From contig NZ_CP087168.1 of NCBI RefSeq assembly GCF_024748615.1, positions 3,410,001 to 3,474,000 of the forward strand: a stretch of DNA of 64,000 nt, written 5' to 3'. This document shows, piece after piece, positions 29,141 to 37,431 of this stretch. The number at the start of each line of letters is the position of its first letter. The first letter of the stretch is position 1. The translations under genes and the position numbers were made by a program. The notes beneath the pieces are model-generated. The model saw only the letters and a list, made by a program, of their open reading frames with translations, was not told where the DNA came from and searched no databases. This DNA comes from Pseudomonas sp. B21-048 (GTDB taxonomy: Bacteria; Pseudomonadota; Gammaproteobacteria; Pseudomonadales; Pseudomonadaceae).

Positions 29141-29335
29141 ATGACATCTACTCGTATTTCCGAGCAAACCTATCGTGGTTGGTCCAACCCTATCTTGCTT
29201 GAACTCAAGGAGAGAGAACATCAGCTGAGCCCTTCGGCACGCCAGGCCCTGCAAAATGTCCTGGTGGAGAGGAGGCTTGTTGACACTGGAAACCCATCCG
29301 GCAGCGATCGGCGTAAAGCTGATCCGGCTACATAG
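29141..29335 (+). CDS. Hypothetical 64-residue protein
   Basis: AAAGGAGAGATAG precedes the ATG, a strong ribosome site. The protein (starting MTSTRISEQTYRGWSNP) is charged and probably helical, with ELKEREHQLSPSARQALQNV in the middle. No membrane segment or known domain is visible. A bidirectional-looking terminator lies about 80 bases downstream. Confidence 0.6.
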   Translation: MTSTRISEQTYRGWSNPILLELKEREHQLSPSARQALQNVLVERRLVDTGNPSGSDRRKADPAT

Positions 29336-29410
29336 CGACAGGCATCAGTAACGTTTGTACATCCACGCCCATCACCGACGCTGCTGGCGCTCAGCCGGCA
29401 AATTCCAGAC

Positions 29411-29453
29411 AAAAAAAAGCCCAGGCAGCTGATGGACGCCTGGGCTTTAAAAA
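29411..29453 (+). terminator. Strong intrinsic terminator, possibly bidirectional
   Basis: AGCCCAGGC pairs with GCCTGGGCT. An A8 run precedes the stem and TTTAAAAA follows it, so it could stop transcription from either side. Confidence 0.78.
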
Positions 29454-29578
29454 TGCATAAACCGTGGTGGTGAACGCGGGACGATATTACCAAGTCGCGC
29501 GACTTGTAACAAGATATTCTGACTCACTATCCAGTTACTAAATCTCCTAACCTCTTAAATATCCACACTATTTTTAAG

Positions 29579-29809
29579 TCATCCACTCATTGTTTCGTTG
29601 CCGGCACCTTCGTTTCCAATGGAAAAAGCCCCCCGTGCATCGCGCACCAGCTCGCGCCATTCGGCGTTGTTGATGAGCCCGGCTCCTTCCAATTTATCCG
29701 CTGCCTTCAACAGTTTGTCGTAATGTTCTTCACAATCCACCCCGGGCTCCGGCTCTCTCAAGAATCGGTACCAGGCATCAAGGGCTGCCTTTTTGTGATC
29801 ATCAGTCAT
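29579..29809 (-). CDS. Hypothetical 76-residue acidic protein
   Basis: The start MTDDHKKAALDAWYRFL is preferred; an in-frame ATG six codons earlier lacks a clear ribosome site. The sequence is acidic and helical, with EEHYDKLLKAADKLEGAGLI and INNAEWRELVRDARGAF as the main segments. No known domain was recognised. It stands alone, with about 110 bases before the next minus-strand gene. Confidence 0.58.
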   Translation of the reverse strand: MTDDHKKAALDAWYRFLREPEPGVDCEEHYDKLLKAADKLEGAGLINNAEWRELVRDARGAFSIGNEGAGNETMSG

Positions 29810-29919
29810 AGCCAAACTCCCAAGCACTGTCAGCTGTTGGAAGTTGATTCAAGAATGACCGTTCCTCGGCTCCGACATACGGCCGGCACTTACAACTCGA
29901 AATTCGAACAAAGCGACCG

Positions 29920-30255
29920 CTACAAACAATCCCGGACGGCTTGGCGCAGCGCCCCTGACTTGGCCCATGGTGGCCCTTGGTAAAGCGATACCTGACTGCC
30001 ATCCTTCGATTTCACGATAACCAGAATTTCGTCAGCCGTAATGATGCTGGGGGCGGTGATCCGGTAGCCATTGGAAATCGCCGATTGTGTCGATCCCGCA
30101 ATGTCCTGACGCCACAACGGCAATACACACGCGGCATACTCCTTGGGCGCCTTATCGCTGTATTTGCTGACATTGGGCTCGCCGGGCACAACGGATGCGG
30201 GTAATGAACAGCCCGCCAACACAGCCACCGTTACTGCCGCTATCAACATGCGCAT
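29920..30255 (-). CDS. Putative lipoprotein, 111 residues
   Basis: The N-terminus MRMLIAAVTVAVLAGCSLP is a lipoprotein signal with lipobox LAGC, which sets the start at 30255 (or ATG 30249). The mature protein is about 95 residues with two Cys residues (YAACVLP and the C-terminal VRDCL) that may pair. The segment ILVIVKSKDGSQVSLYQG suggests a small beta-rich domain. It would be anchored in the outer or inner membrane facing the periplasm. No specific family was recognised. Confidence 0.7.
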   Translation of the reverse strand: MRMLIAAVTVAVLAGCSLPASVVPGEPNVSKYSDKAPKEYAACVLPLWRQDIAGSTQSAISNGYRITAPSIITADEILVIVKSKDGSQVSLYQGPPWAKSGALRQAVRDCL

Positions 30256-30330
30256 GACACTTTCCCATTCTGAAAAAACGGGAAATGTAGCCTGTACTTG
30301 CACAGACATCCAGCGGACAAACAACGATGT

Positions 30331-30567
30331 CTATAACGGGGCTTCGCCCTGCCCCGGTTCGGGCCCCGAGGCGGAATCGGGATACGACCTCGCATTCAGG
30401 TACGTCATCCATCGCTCGTACGCTTCATGCTGCCATTTCGTGACCCGCTCCCATTCCGGGCCGCTCAACTGATGGGCCGAGATCAGTTTCATCATTTCAG
30501 TGGTTGCCGCATCCAGGTCGACGATCAGCTCACGCGCGTGGTGTCTGAAATCATCGGTAGTCGTCAT
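30331..30567 (-). CDS. Hypothetical 78-residue protein
   Basis: The start MTTTDDFRHHARELIVD follows GGGAGGCCATCTCGA. The protein looks helical and soluble, with SGPEWERVTKWQHEAYERWM near the C-terminus and a short disordered tail. It may share a message with the lipoprotein 75 bases downstream. No known domain was identified. Confidence 0.62.
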   Translation of the reverse strand: MTTTDDFRHHARELIVDLDAATTEMMKLISAHQLSGPEWERVTKWQHEAYERWMTYLNARSYPDSASGPEPGQGEAPL

Positions 30568-30666
30568 TCGAGATGGCCTCCCTAGCGAATAAATCATTAC
30601 CTCAATACGACAGCAGAGCTGTTCATTCGCGTTAATGTTCCCGACCAGTGGAAGCACCTTCCATCT

Positions 30667-31893
30667 CTATCCCTTTACGCAGACCACCTGACGCAAGGTG
30701 TGCAGCACTTCCACCAGATCACGCTGCGCGTACATCACTTTGTCGATGTCCTTGTAGGCCATCGGAATCTCATCGATGACCGCTGCATCCTTGCGGCACT
30801 CCACGTGAGCGGTTGCGCGGATCTGGTCTGCGACGGTAAAGGTGTTTTTGGCTTGGGTGCGGCTCATGGTCCGACCGGCGCCGTGGCTGCAGGAACAGAA
30901 CGATTGCTCATTGCCGAGGCCGCGAACGATGAAGCTTTTGGCGCCCATGGAACCAGGAATGATCCCCAACTCGCCCTTCTTCGCCGACACGGCGCCTTTG
31001 CGGGTGACCAGGATGTCTTCACCAAAATGCCGCTCTTTCTGGACGTAATTGTGGTGGCAGTTGACAGCCTCCAGCGCGACCTCGAAGGGTTTGCGAATCA
31101 TTTGCCGCGCTGCCTGAATCACCGCCTGCATCATCAACGCGCGGTTCTGCCGGGCGAAGTCCTGAGCCCAGCCCACCGCTTCGACGTAGTCATCGAAATG
31201 CCGGCTGCCTTCCTTGAAATAGGCCAGATCGCGGTCCGGCAGATTGGCGATGTGCTGGCGCATGTCTGCTTGGGCCAGTTGAATGAACAGGGTCCCGATG
31301 GCATTGCCAACGCCGCGAGAACCGCTGTGCAACATGAACCAGACGCGGTTGGCCTCGTCCAGGCAGACCTCGATGAAGTGATTACCGGTACCGAGGGTGC
31401 CCAGGTGCTGACGATTGTTGGTGCTGGCAAGTTTCGGGTATTTGTCGGTGATTGCCTTGAACCGTGAGCTCAGCGCCGACCAGGCTTGATCGGCCTGCTG
31501 TGGGACATGGTTCCAGGCGCCTTCATCGCGGCGGCCACGGCTCAACGTGCGGCCATGGGGCACGGCCTTTTCGATGGCGCTGCGCAGGCCGTGCAGGTTG
31601 TCCGGCAAGTCGGCGGCGGTCAGCGAAGTGCGCGCGGCAATCATGCCGCAGCCGATGTCCACGCCCACGGCCGCCGGAATGATCGCGCCCACGGTGGGGA
31701 TCACGCTGCCGATGGTGGACCCTTTGCCCAGATGCACGTCCGGCATCACCGCCAGATGCCTGAAGATGAACGGCATTTTTGCGATATTGATCAATTGCTG
31801 CCGGGCTTCGCTTTCAACCGGAACACCTTCGGTCCAGAGTTTGATCGGCTTGCCATTGGCGACTTCCAGCAGTTGGTAGGCAGGTTGTTGCAT
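30667..31893 (-). CDS. rtcB: RtcB family RNA ligase
   Basis: This 408-residue RNA-splicing ligase joins 2',3'-cyclic phosphate or 3'-phosphate and 5'-OH ends using Mn2+ and GTP. Metal and catalytic motifs are present: MPDVHLGKGSTIGSVIP, GVDIGCGMIAART, TGNHFIEV, HSGSRGVGN, VNCHHNYV and SHGAGR, where the guanylylated His is expected. The start MQQPAYQLL gives the E. coli RtcB length. No rtcA or rtcR is adjacent, unlike the E. coli arrangement. An inverted repeat (31941-31957) lies in the divergent promoter region. Confidence 0.95.
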   Translation of the reverse strand: MQQPAYQLLEVANGKPIKLWTEGVPVESEARQQLINIAKMPFIFRHLAVMPDVHLGKGSTIGSVIPTVGAIIPAAVGVDIGCGMIAARTSLTAADLPDNLHGLRSAIEKAVPHGRTLSRGRRDEGAWNHVPQQADQAWSALSSRFKAITDKYPKLASTNNRQHLGTLGTGNHFIEVCLDEANRVWFMLHSGSRGVGNAIGTLFIQLAQADMRQHIANLPDRDLAYFKEGSRHFDDYVEAVGWAQDFARQNRALMMQAVIQAARQMIRKPFEVALEAVNCHHNYVQKERHFGEDILVTRKGAVSAKKGELGIIPGSMGAKSFIVRGLGNEQSFCSCSHGAGRTMSRTQAKNTFTVADQIRATAHVECRKDAAVIDEIPMAYKDIDKVMYAQRDLVEVLHTLRQVVCVKG

Positions 31894-31940
31894 GATTTCG
31901 ACTCTCTTGCGATCAGACGAACATAACGCTCCATGCCAGT

Positions 31941-31957
31941 AAATAGGACTACTATTT
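31941..31957. promoter_or_regulatory. Inverted repeat in the rtcB upstream region
   Basis: AAATAGGACTACTATTT has perfect six-base arms (AAATAG/CTATTT) and sits between rtcB and the divergent gene at 31985. It could be an operator, but no known regulator consensus was recognised. Confidence 0.4.
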
Positions 31958-31984
31958 CGTAGCGGGGAATTGCAGGAGGTCATC

Positions 31985-32224
31985 ATGTGGCTAAATGAAT
32001 ATGAACAGCAACTTCGACGCGACCTGCAAGGCGTGGCATCGGATTTGAGGTGGTCGGCGGTAGAGCTTTTGCGCATTGCCGAGCAGTTGCGCCTGGCCGG
32101 CAATGATGTAGACGCAGAGGCAACGCTAAGGCTGTGCGCGCTGCTCCAGGGCGATGAAGAGCGACTGGCGGGCTATGCTGAAGAAGTGAAAGCAAAATCC
32201 ATCAGTCGAACGAAAGCTCACTAG
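31985..32224 (+). CDS. Hypothetical 79-residue helical protein
   Basis: ATG at 31985 follows GCAGGAGGTCATC, a strong ribosome site. The protein (starting MWLNEYEQQLRRDLQG) is predicted to be all-helical with heptad-like Leu spacing (AVELLRIAEQLRL). It ends with a basic tail. The osmE-like gene begins 11 bases after its stop, so the two may form an operon. No family was recognised. Confidence 0.65.
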   Translation: MWLNEYEQQLRRDLQGVASDLRWSAVELLRIAEQLRLAGNDVDAEATLRLCALLQGDEERLAGYAEEVKAKSISRTKAH

Positions 32225-32235
32225 AGAGCGCTGCC

Positions 32236-32598
32236 ATGAACAAGCGTCTATGCGCGCTGATCGCCGTGCTGGCGGCATCAGGTGGCTGCAACACGGAATC
32301 ACACATTTATCGAGACCAACCGCTGGTCGCCAAGGTCGAGACCGGCATGAGCAAGGAACAGGTCCAGCAGATTGGCGGCCAGCCTTTATCGATAACGCAG
32401 CGCACAGTGGAACCTGGCACCTGCTTCGACTACAAGCTGACCCAGGCCGGCCATCAGCAGCCGTATAACGTCAGTTTCGATGGCACAGGCAAGGTCGACC
32501 ACAAAAGTTTCATGACCTGTGCGCAATGGAGTCGCGCCCAACAAAAAGCCAGAGAGTATTCCCCCTCCACTGGCTGGATGGGTGGCGGCGGTTACTGA
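32236..32598 (+). CDS. osmE: OsmE-like osmotically inducible lipoprotein (SmpA/OmlA fold)
   Basis: This 120-residue protein has a lipoprotein signal ending SGGC (Cys18). A BamE/SmpA-like domain follows, with the typical VAKVETGMSKEQVQQIGGQP helix and a beta region ending in DHKSFMTC. This matches OsmE proteins of Pseudomonas. The family responds to osmotic stress and is anchored to the outer membrane; the precise role is unknown. A partial REP follows the stop codon. Confidence 0.78.
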   Translation: MNKRLCALIAVLAASGGCNTESHIYRDQPLVAKVETGMSKEQVQQIGGQPLSITQRTVEPGTCFDYKLTQAGHQQPYNVSFDGTGKVDHKSFMTCAQWSRAQQKAREYSPSTGWMGGGGY

Positions 32599-32604
32599 CG
32601 CCTG

Positions 32605-32636
32605 TAGCAGCCTCGCAGGCTCGGCAGCGGCTACAA
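32605..32636. repeat. Short REP-like hairpin
   Basis: TGTAGC at the left pairs with GCTACA at the right, with GCAGCCTCGCAGGCTCGGCAGC between. It resembles one end of the dispersed REP families seen elsewhere in the window and may be the terminator of osmE. Confidence 0.5.
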
Positions 32637-32644
32637 ATGGGTAC

Positions 32645-32666
32645 AAGCCCCGGCGAACCGGGGCTT
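32645..32666. terminator. Hairpin between convergent osmE-like and DUF2188-like genes
   Basis: AAGCCCCGG pairs with CCGGGGCTT across a four-base loop. It lies nine bases past the end of the minus-strand gene at 32675. The flanking T-tract is weak, so termination is inferred from position. Confidence 0.55.
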
Positions 32667-32674
32667 CAAGTGCA

Positions 32675-32893
32675 CTATTTGTCTGATGTCTGGCTTTCTG
32701 ATTTGTGGCTACGTGACGATTTACCCGATCGGCCTCTGTAAGCGGGAAGCGAAGCCGCATAGGCCAATGCTTCTTCTCTGCTGCCAAAGGCTCCAAGCCG
32801 GTCACCTTTGGTGCACACCCACCAGGGGCCGTTGTTCACGCTGAGTACGTCATAGCCGTTCATATGCATTTTGGTCAGCATCGAAACGCTCAT
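32675..32893 (-). CDS. DUF2188-like small protein
   Basis: This 72-residue protein contains WWVCTKGDRLGAFGSREEALAYAASL, the pattern of small DUF2188-type proteins: a beta-hairpin with Trp, then a helix with EEAxxxA. The C-terminal tail is Ser/Lys/Arg rich. AGGAGGTGACCC precedes the ATG, a near-ideal ribosome site. Function is unknown; such proteins are often stress-induced. Confidence 0.65.
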   Translation of the reverse strand: MSVSMLTKMHMNGYDVLSVNNGPWWVCTKGDRLGAFGSREEALAYAASLPAYRGRSGKSSRSHKSESQTSDK

Positions 32894-33112
32894 GGGTCAC
32901 CTCCTTTTCAGCAGTAAGGTTCGGGATCGACGCAACTACCTTACACCCGACTTTCATTGAAGTGCCAACCAGACGTCGCGTCAGGATTCCGGCATTTCAT
33001 TGCACTTTCAACCGAACGTTCAACTCAAACCCTTTAGGCAGAGCTTTTGCGGGTTGCGGCCTGAATATTGCAGTTTTATGACTGTTTTATGACAAGCATC
33101 GTCGGATAACAC

Positions 33113-33475
33113 ATGAAAGTACGCGCTACCGTCATTTGCGAGCAGGATCGGCATATCCTCCTGGTGCGCAAGCCCAAGTCTCGCTGGACCTTGCCAGGCG
33201 GAAAAGTCGAGCCTGGCGAAACCATTGCGGGCGCGGCCACACGCGAGCTTTACGAAGAAACAGGGCTTGGTGTCGATGGCCTGCTGTACTTGATGGAATT
33301 GGAAACGGCCAGTACTCGGCACCATGTTTACGAGGCGTCGGTCGTAAACCTGGCGGAAGCCCGGCCACAGAATGAAATCTTCGACTGCATCTGGCACCCG
33401 CTGGACGCCGTCCACAACCTGAAAACAAGCGACGCCACGCTCAGAATCATCAAAGCGTTTGTGCGTCGTTTGTAA
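33113..33475 (+). CDS. NUDIX hydrolase
   Basis: This 120-residue single-domain NUDIX hydrolase carries the box GGKVEPGETIAGAATRELYE with ETGL directly following, which matches GX5EX7REUXEEXGU. It is expected to cleave a nucleoside diphosphate linked to another moiety with a divalent metal; the substrate cannot be told from sequence. It begins with WTLPGG just before the box as usual. The gene converges with benD and is not obviously part of the ben cluster. Confidence 0.9.
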   Translation: MKVRATVICEQDRHILLVRKPKSRWTLPGGKVEPGETIAGAATRELYEETGLGVDGLLYLMELETASTRHHVYEASVVNLAEARPQNEIFDCIWHPLDAVHNLKTSDATLRIIKAFVRRL

Positions 33476-33517
33476 ATCACCGTTAGCCAGGCTTTAAACG
33501 ACGCCACGGCGCGCCGA

Positions 33518-34291
33518 TCAACCCAAATCGCCGCCACCGACCGGCATGATCATGCCGGTGATGTAGGAGGCTTCGTCGCTGGCCAGAAACAGAATAGCGC
33601 TTGCCTGCTCATCCAGCGTGCCATAGCGCTTCATCAAACTGCTGTCGAGGGTCTGGTCGACGATCTGCTGATACCACAGCTTTTCCTCAGCACTTTGTTC
33701 CGCCCTGTTGCGCGGGATCAGCCGCGGCGGCGCTTCGGTGCCACCGGGGGCGGTCGCATTGACCCGCACGCCACGACCGGCCGTTTCGAATGCCAGGCAA
33801 GCAGTCAGCGCATTGACCCCACCCTTCGCCGCACCGTATGGCACGCGATTGACGCTACGGGTCGCAATGGAGGAAACGTTGACGATGGCGCCACTGCCTT
33901 GTTCGAGCATGAACGGCAGCGCGGCATGGCAACACCACAGTGTAGGGAACAACGAACGGCGAACTTCGGCTTCGATCTGCGCCTCTTCATAGTGCTCGAA
34001 AGGCTTGGCCCATATCGTGCCGCCGACATTGTTGACCAGCACATCGAGGCGATCAAAACGTTCGACAGCGGTGCGCATCACACGGCTGCATTCGCTGTAC
34101 TGCTCAAGGTCGGCGGTCATTGCGAGTACCTGGCTGGTTGCCGCCAACTGCTGCTGCACGTCGAACACCCGATCGGAGCGGTCGACCAGAATCAACCGCG
34201 CACCTTCAGCCGCCATGCGTTCAGCCACGCGCCGGCCGATGCCTTGGGCAGCACCGGTAATCAGCGCGACTTTTTCGTGGAATCTGTTCAT
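33518..34291 (-). CDS. benD: Benzoate diol dehydrogenase (BenD)
   Basis: This 257-residue SDR oxidises 1,6-dihydroxycyclohexa-2,4-diene-1-carboxylate (benzoate cis-diol) with NAD+, giving catechol and CO2. It has the Rossmann motif TGAAQGIG, NNVGG (NNAG variant), Ser in VNVSS, and an intact YGAAK (YxxxK) motif. The start MNRFHEKVALIT follows GGGAGAGAGAC. It is last in benABCD, 24 bases after benC. Confidence 0.95.
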   Translation of the reverse strand: MNRFHEKVALITGAAQGIGRRVAERMAAEGARLILVDRSDRVFDVQQQLAATSQVLAMTADLEQYSECSRVMRTAVERFDRLDVLVNNVGGTIWAKPFEHYEEAQIEAEVRRSLFPTLWCCHAALPFMLEQGSGAIVNVSSIATRSVNRVPYGAAKGGVNALTACLAFETAGRGVRVNATAPGGTEAPPRLIPRNRAEQSAEEKLWYQQIVDQTLDSSLMKRYGTLDEQASAILFLASDEASYITGMIMPVGGGDLG

Positions 34292-34315
34292 GTCTCTCTC
34301 CCACAACAGCGCGGC

Positions 34316-35329
34316 TCAGGCCGCGCTGGCGGCAAATTTCTCGTAGTAGAAGTTCACCGGCGCAATGCCTTGCTCGCGGATGAACTGGCTGACCGCTTCG
34401 ACCATCGGCGGCGGGCCGCACAGGTAGACGTCGACGTCGCCATCGTTCAAATGCCGTGGCTCGATGTGTTGGGTCACATAGCCCTTGAGCGGGTGCCGAC
34501 TGTCGGGATTGGCCACGCAGGCACTGAAGCTGAAGTTCGGAATGCGTGCGGCGAAGGCTTCGAGTCGATCGAGTTCCACCAAATCGAAGTCGTTGGTCAC
34601 GCCGTAGATCAAATGCAGTGGATGCTCGCTGCCCTGTTCGGCGATTCTTTCCAGCATCGCGGTGAACGGCGCCAGACCGGTGCCACCGGCCAGCAGCAAC
34701 AATGGCCGGTGGATGTCGCGCAGATAAAAGCTGCCCAACGGCCCGGCCAGGCTCATGCTATCGCCGGCCTTGGCCATGCCGGTCAGGAAACTGCTCATCA
34801 AGCCGCCGGGCACGTTGCGAATCAGAAAGCTGACTTCGCCGTCACGCTGCAATGAGCTGAACGAATAAGCGCGGGTCTGCTCGCTGCCGGGAACCCCGAG
34901 GTTCACATACTGCCCCGGCAGGAACGCCAGCTTGCTCAGGGCTTCGCCCTTGATCGACAGCGCGATGGTGCTGTCGGACAACTGACGCACGGCGCTGATG
35001 GTCGCGTCATAACTGGCCTGACGGGTACGGCAGACATCCGATGAAACCGGCACCCGCACCACACAATCGCTCTGCGCCCGCATCTGGCAGGTCAGGACGA
35101 AACCCTGTTGCGCTTCGTCGGCGCTGAGGGCGTCTTCGATGTAGTCCTCACCCAAGTCGTAGCGGCCAGCCTCGGCGAAACACTTGCAAGTGCCGCAAGC
35201 GCCGTCGCGGCAGTCCAGTGGAATATTGATGCCCTGGCGATACGCGGCATCGGCCACGGTTTCCCCGGCATTGGCGTCGATGAATCGGGTGACGCCGTCT
35301 TCGAAATTGAACGCAATGGAATGAGTCAT
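34316..35329 (-). CDS. benC: Benzoate 1,2-dioxygenase electron-transfer component (BenC)
   Basis: This 337-residue reductase passes electrons from NADH to BenAB. The N-terminal plant-type [2Fe-2S] ferredoxin has CRDGACGTC (Cys40, Cys45, Cys48) and a fourth Cys in VLTCQ. An FAD domain follows with RAYSFSS and an NAD domain with LAGGTGLAPF and a C-terminal YLCGPPPMVEA. The start MTHSIAFNFED is used; an in-frame ATG ten codons earlier would overlap the benB end region without need. It lies 10 bases after benB. Confidence 0.96.
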   Translation of the reverse strand: MTHSIAFNFEDGVTRFIDANAGETVADAAYRQGINIPLDCRDGACGTCKCFAEAGRYDLGEDYIEDALSADEAQQGFVLTCQMRAQSDCVVRVPVSSDVCRTRQASYDATISAVRQLSDSTIALSIKGEALSKLAFLPGQYVNLGVPGSEQTRAYSFSSLQRDGEVSFLIRNVPGGLMSSFLTGMAKAGDSMSLAGPLGSFYLRDIHRPLLLLAGGTGLAPFTAMLERIAEQGSEHPLHLIYGVTNDFDLVELDRLEAFAARIPNFSFSACVANPDSRHPLKGYVTQHIEPRHLNDGDVDVYLCGPPPMVEAVSQFIREQGIAPVNFYYEKFAASAA

Positions 35330-35339
35330 GACGGCCGCC

Positions 35340-35828
35340 TCAGAGGTGGTAAACATCAATGACCTGGCGAACGTAGTCGTTCTTCAGGATCACTTTCTTG
35401 GCTTTGATCAACGGGTTTTCACCGCGCACGTCCAGGGTGTAGAAACTGCTGCCGAAATAGCTGTCGACGGTCTTGTAGCGAAAGCTCAGGGTGTGCCAGT
35501 TGAAGCGCACCTTGCACAGCCCGTCGGCCTGTTCGATCAGCTCGATATTGCTCAGGTTGTGCGAGGTGCGGGTGTCCGGCACGCTGGCGCTGGAGCGTTC
35601 GGTCTTGATGCGGAAGATGCGGTCTTCCAGGCCCGTGCGGTTGCCGTACCAGATCAGCGAAATTTCCCGTTGTGGGTCTTCAGTCAGCGCGTCGTTGTCG
35701 TCCCAGGACGGCATCCAGAATGTTGCGTCGGGCGCGTACAACTCCAGCCAGTCATCCCATTGTTTGTCGTCGAGGTAGCGTGCTTCGCGGTACAGAAAAT
35801 CGCGCACCGCGTCATAGGTAATGGTCAT
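35340..35828 (-). CDS. benB: Benzoate 1,2-dioxygenase small subunit (BenB)
   Basis: This 162-residue beta subunit of the ring-hydroxylating dioxygenase has the SnoaL/NTF2-like fold of the family. Typical segments are the N-terminal [20 protein letters not shown] and the C-terminal [19 protein letters not shown]. It has no catalytic iron and stabilises the alpha3beta3 enzyme. Its start overlaps the benA stop by four bases. Confidence 0.96.
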   Translation of the reverse strand: MTITYDAVRDFLYREARYLDDKQWDDWLELYAPDATFWMPSWDDNDALTEDPQREISLIWYGNRTGLEDRIFRIKTERSSASVPDTRTSHNLSNIELIEQADGLCKVRFNWHTLSFRYKTVDSYFGSSFYTLDVRGENPLIKAKKVILKNDYVRQVIDVYHL

Positions 35829-37189
35829 TGCACGGCCTCCACTGCAATCAGTCCGGACTGTTCAGCGGCCAACGCCTTGAGCATCGTTTGCTGCCAATAC
35901 TTGTGTTGCAGCACGAACAGGCCTTCGTCTTCGGTGCGCACGCCGCTGAGCAGCGGATGCAAGTCGATCTCTTTGGCCGCGTCATCGGCGCCTTCCACCC
36001 AGTGCTCGGCGCCACGGGACATGTCGTTCCACGCGGTGACGCTGCCCTGGTAACCCGTCTGGCAGGAGCGAAACTCTTCCAGATCGTCCGGGGTGGCCAT
36101 GCCACTGACGTTGAAAAAATCCTCGTACTGGCGAATTCGGCTCGAACGGGCGTGGTCGCTTTCGCCTTTGGGGGCGATGCAGTAAATGGTGATTTCGGTG
36201 CGGTTGACCGAGATCGGCCGGGCGATGCGAATTTGCGAGCTGAACTGATCCATCAGGTACACGTTCGGGTACAGACACAGGTTGCGCGAGTTCTCGATCA
36301 TCCAGTTGGCGCGAGCCTGACCGAAGTCCCGGGCCAACTCGTCGCGACGCTCGTACAGCGGACGGTCCTCGGGGTTGGACCAACGGGTCCAGAGCAGCAT
36401 GTGGCCCTTGTCGAAGGAATAGAAACCACCGCCCTGCCTGGCCCAGGTGCCGGCACTCATGGTCGGATTGCAATCGCCGGCTTCGCGCTGTTTGCGCTGG
36501 TTCTGGGTCGCGGCGTAGTTCCAGTGCACCGAGCTGACGTGATAACCGTCGGCACCGTTTTCGGCGGTGAGTTTCCAGTTGCCTTCGTAGAGGTAGCTGG
36601 AGGAGCCGCGCAGCACTTCCAGGCCATCGGCGGACTGATCGACGATCATGTCGATGATCTTCGCCGACTCGCCCAGGTGCTCAACCAGCGGCACGACATC
36701 GGCCTTGAGGCTGCCGAACAGGAAGCCGCGATAGGATTCGAAACGCGCGACTTTGGTCAGGTCGTGGGAACCTTCGCAATTGAAGCTCGCCGGGTAGCCG
36801 GCCGCCGCCGGGTCCTTGACCTTGAGCAGCTTGCCGGAGTTGTTGAAGGTCCAGCCGTGGAAGGGGCAGGTATACGAACTCTTGTTGCCGGTCTTGTGCC
36901 GGCAGAGCATCGCGCCACGGTGGCTGCACGCATTGATGAAGGCGTTCAATTCACCGTCCTTGTTGCGCGCGATGAAGATCGACTGACGCCCCAGGGTGGT
37001 GGTGTAGAAATCGTTGTTGTTGGGGATCTGGCTTTCGTGCGCCAGGTACAGCCAGTTGCCTTCAAAGATGTGTTCCATCTCGAGGTCGAACAGCCGCGGG
37101 TCGGTGAACATCTCACGCTTGCAGCGATAGATGCCCTGCTCAGGGTCTTCTTCAAGCAGGGAGTGAAGGTATTCGGGTCGCAGGGTCAT
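35825..37189 (-). CDS. benA: Benzoate 1,2-dioxygenase large subunit (BenA)
   Basis: This 454-residue catalytic subunit converts benzoate to the cis-1,2-dihydrodiol. The Rieske motif CX1H-X17-CX2H is present (Cys88, His90, Cys108, His111). Mononuclear-iron ligands lie in [15 protein letters not shown] (Asp bridge plus two His). The start [10 protein letters not shown] was selected over an in-frame ATG five codons upstream because it is closest to other BenA N-termini. It is the first gene of benABCD behind a BenR-type promoter. Confidence 0.96.
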   Translation of the reverse strand: MTLRPEYLHSLLEEDPEQGIYRCKREMFTDPRLFDLEMEHIFEGNWLYLAHESQIPNNNDFYTTTLGRQSIFIARNKDGELNAFINACSHRGAMLCRHKTGNKSSYTCPFHGWTFNNSGKLLKVKDPAAAGYPASFNCEGSHDLTKVARFESYRGFLFGSLKADVVPLVEHLGESAKIIDMIVDQSADGLEVLRGSSSYLYEGNWKLTAENGADGYHVSSVHWNYAATQNQRKQREAGDCNPTMSAGTWARQGGGFYSFDKGHMLLWTRWSNPEDRPLYERRDELARDFGQARANWMIENSRNLCLYPNVYLMDQFSSQIRIARPISVNRTEITIYCIAPKGESDHARSSRIRQYEDFFNVSGMATPDDLEEFRSCQTGYQGSVTAWNDMSRGAEHWVEGADDAAKEIDLHPLLSGVRTEDEGLFVLQHKYWQQTMLKALAAEQSGLIAVEAVQ

Positions 37190-37225
37190 GGCCGCCGCCT
37201 CCATTGTTTTTGTTCAGGCAGGACC

Positions 37226-37288
37226 ATGCTAGGACGAGGGGATGGGGCGGACTATCCGCCGGGTGCAGACCTGTATCCGTTTTGTGCA
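37226..37288 (-). promoter_or_regulatory. BenR-activated benA promoter with two XylS/BenR-type sites
   Basis: Read on the minus strand, TGCACAAAACGGATA (37274-37288) and TGCACCCGGCGGATA (37253-37267) each match TGCA-N6-GGNTA, the XylS/BenR half-site I recall from the TOL Pm promoter. Their starts are 21 bp apart, two helical turns. The proximal site overlaps the expected -35, and TAGCAT (37226-37231) is a -10 hexamer 17 bp downstream. This fits an AraC-activated Pm-like promoter. Confidence 0.85.
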
Positions 37289-37295
37289 GAGTGAT

Positions 37296-37407
37296 GATCG
37301 TTCCCACGCTCCCGCGTGGGAATGCCTCAACGGACGCTCTGCGTTCGGCTCTGGAAGGGACGCGGAGCGTCCCGGGCTGCATTCCCACGCAGAGCGTGGG
37401 AACGATC
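37296..37407. repeat. REPIN, second of three copies, between benR and benA
   Basis: The outer arms GATCGTTCCCACGCT and AGCGTGGGAACGATC are perfect inverted repeats, with inner GGACGC-type palindromes. It is inserted eight bases upstream of the distal BenR site, and so limits the benA promoter to about 105 bases. Copies are at 13666-13800 and 53959-54065. Confidence 0.87.
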
Positions 37408-37431
37408 AAACGGTGGGTGGCGTTTGCGAGG

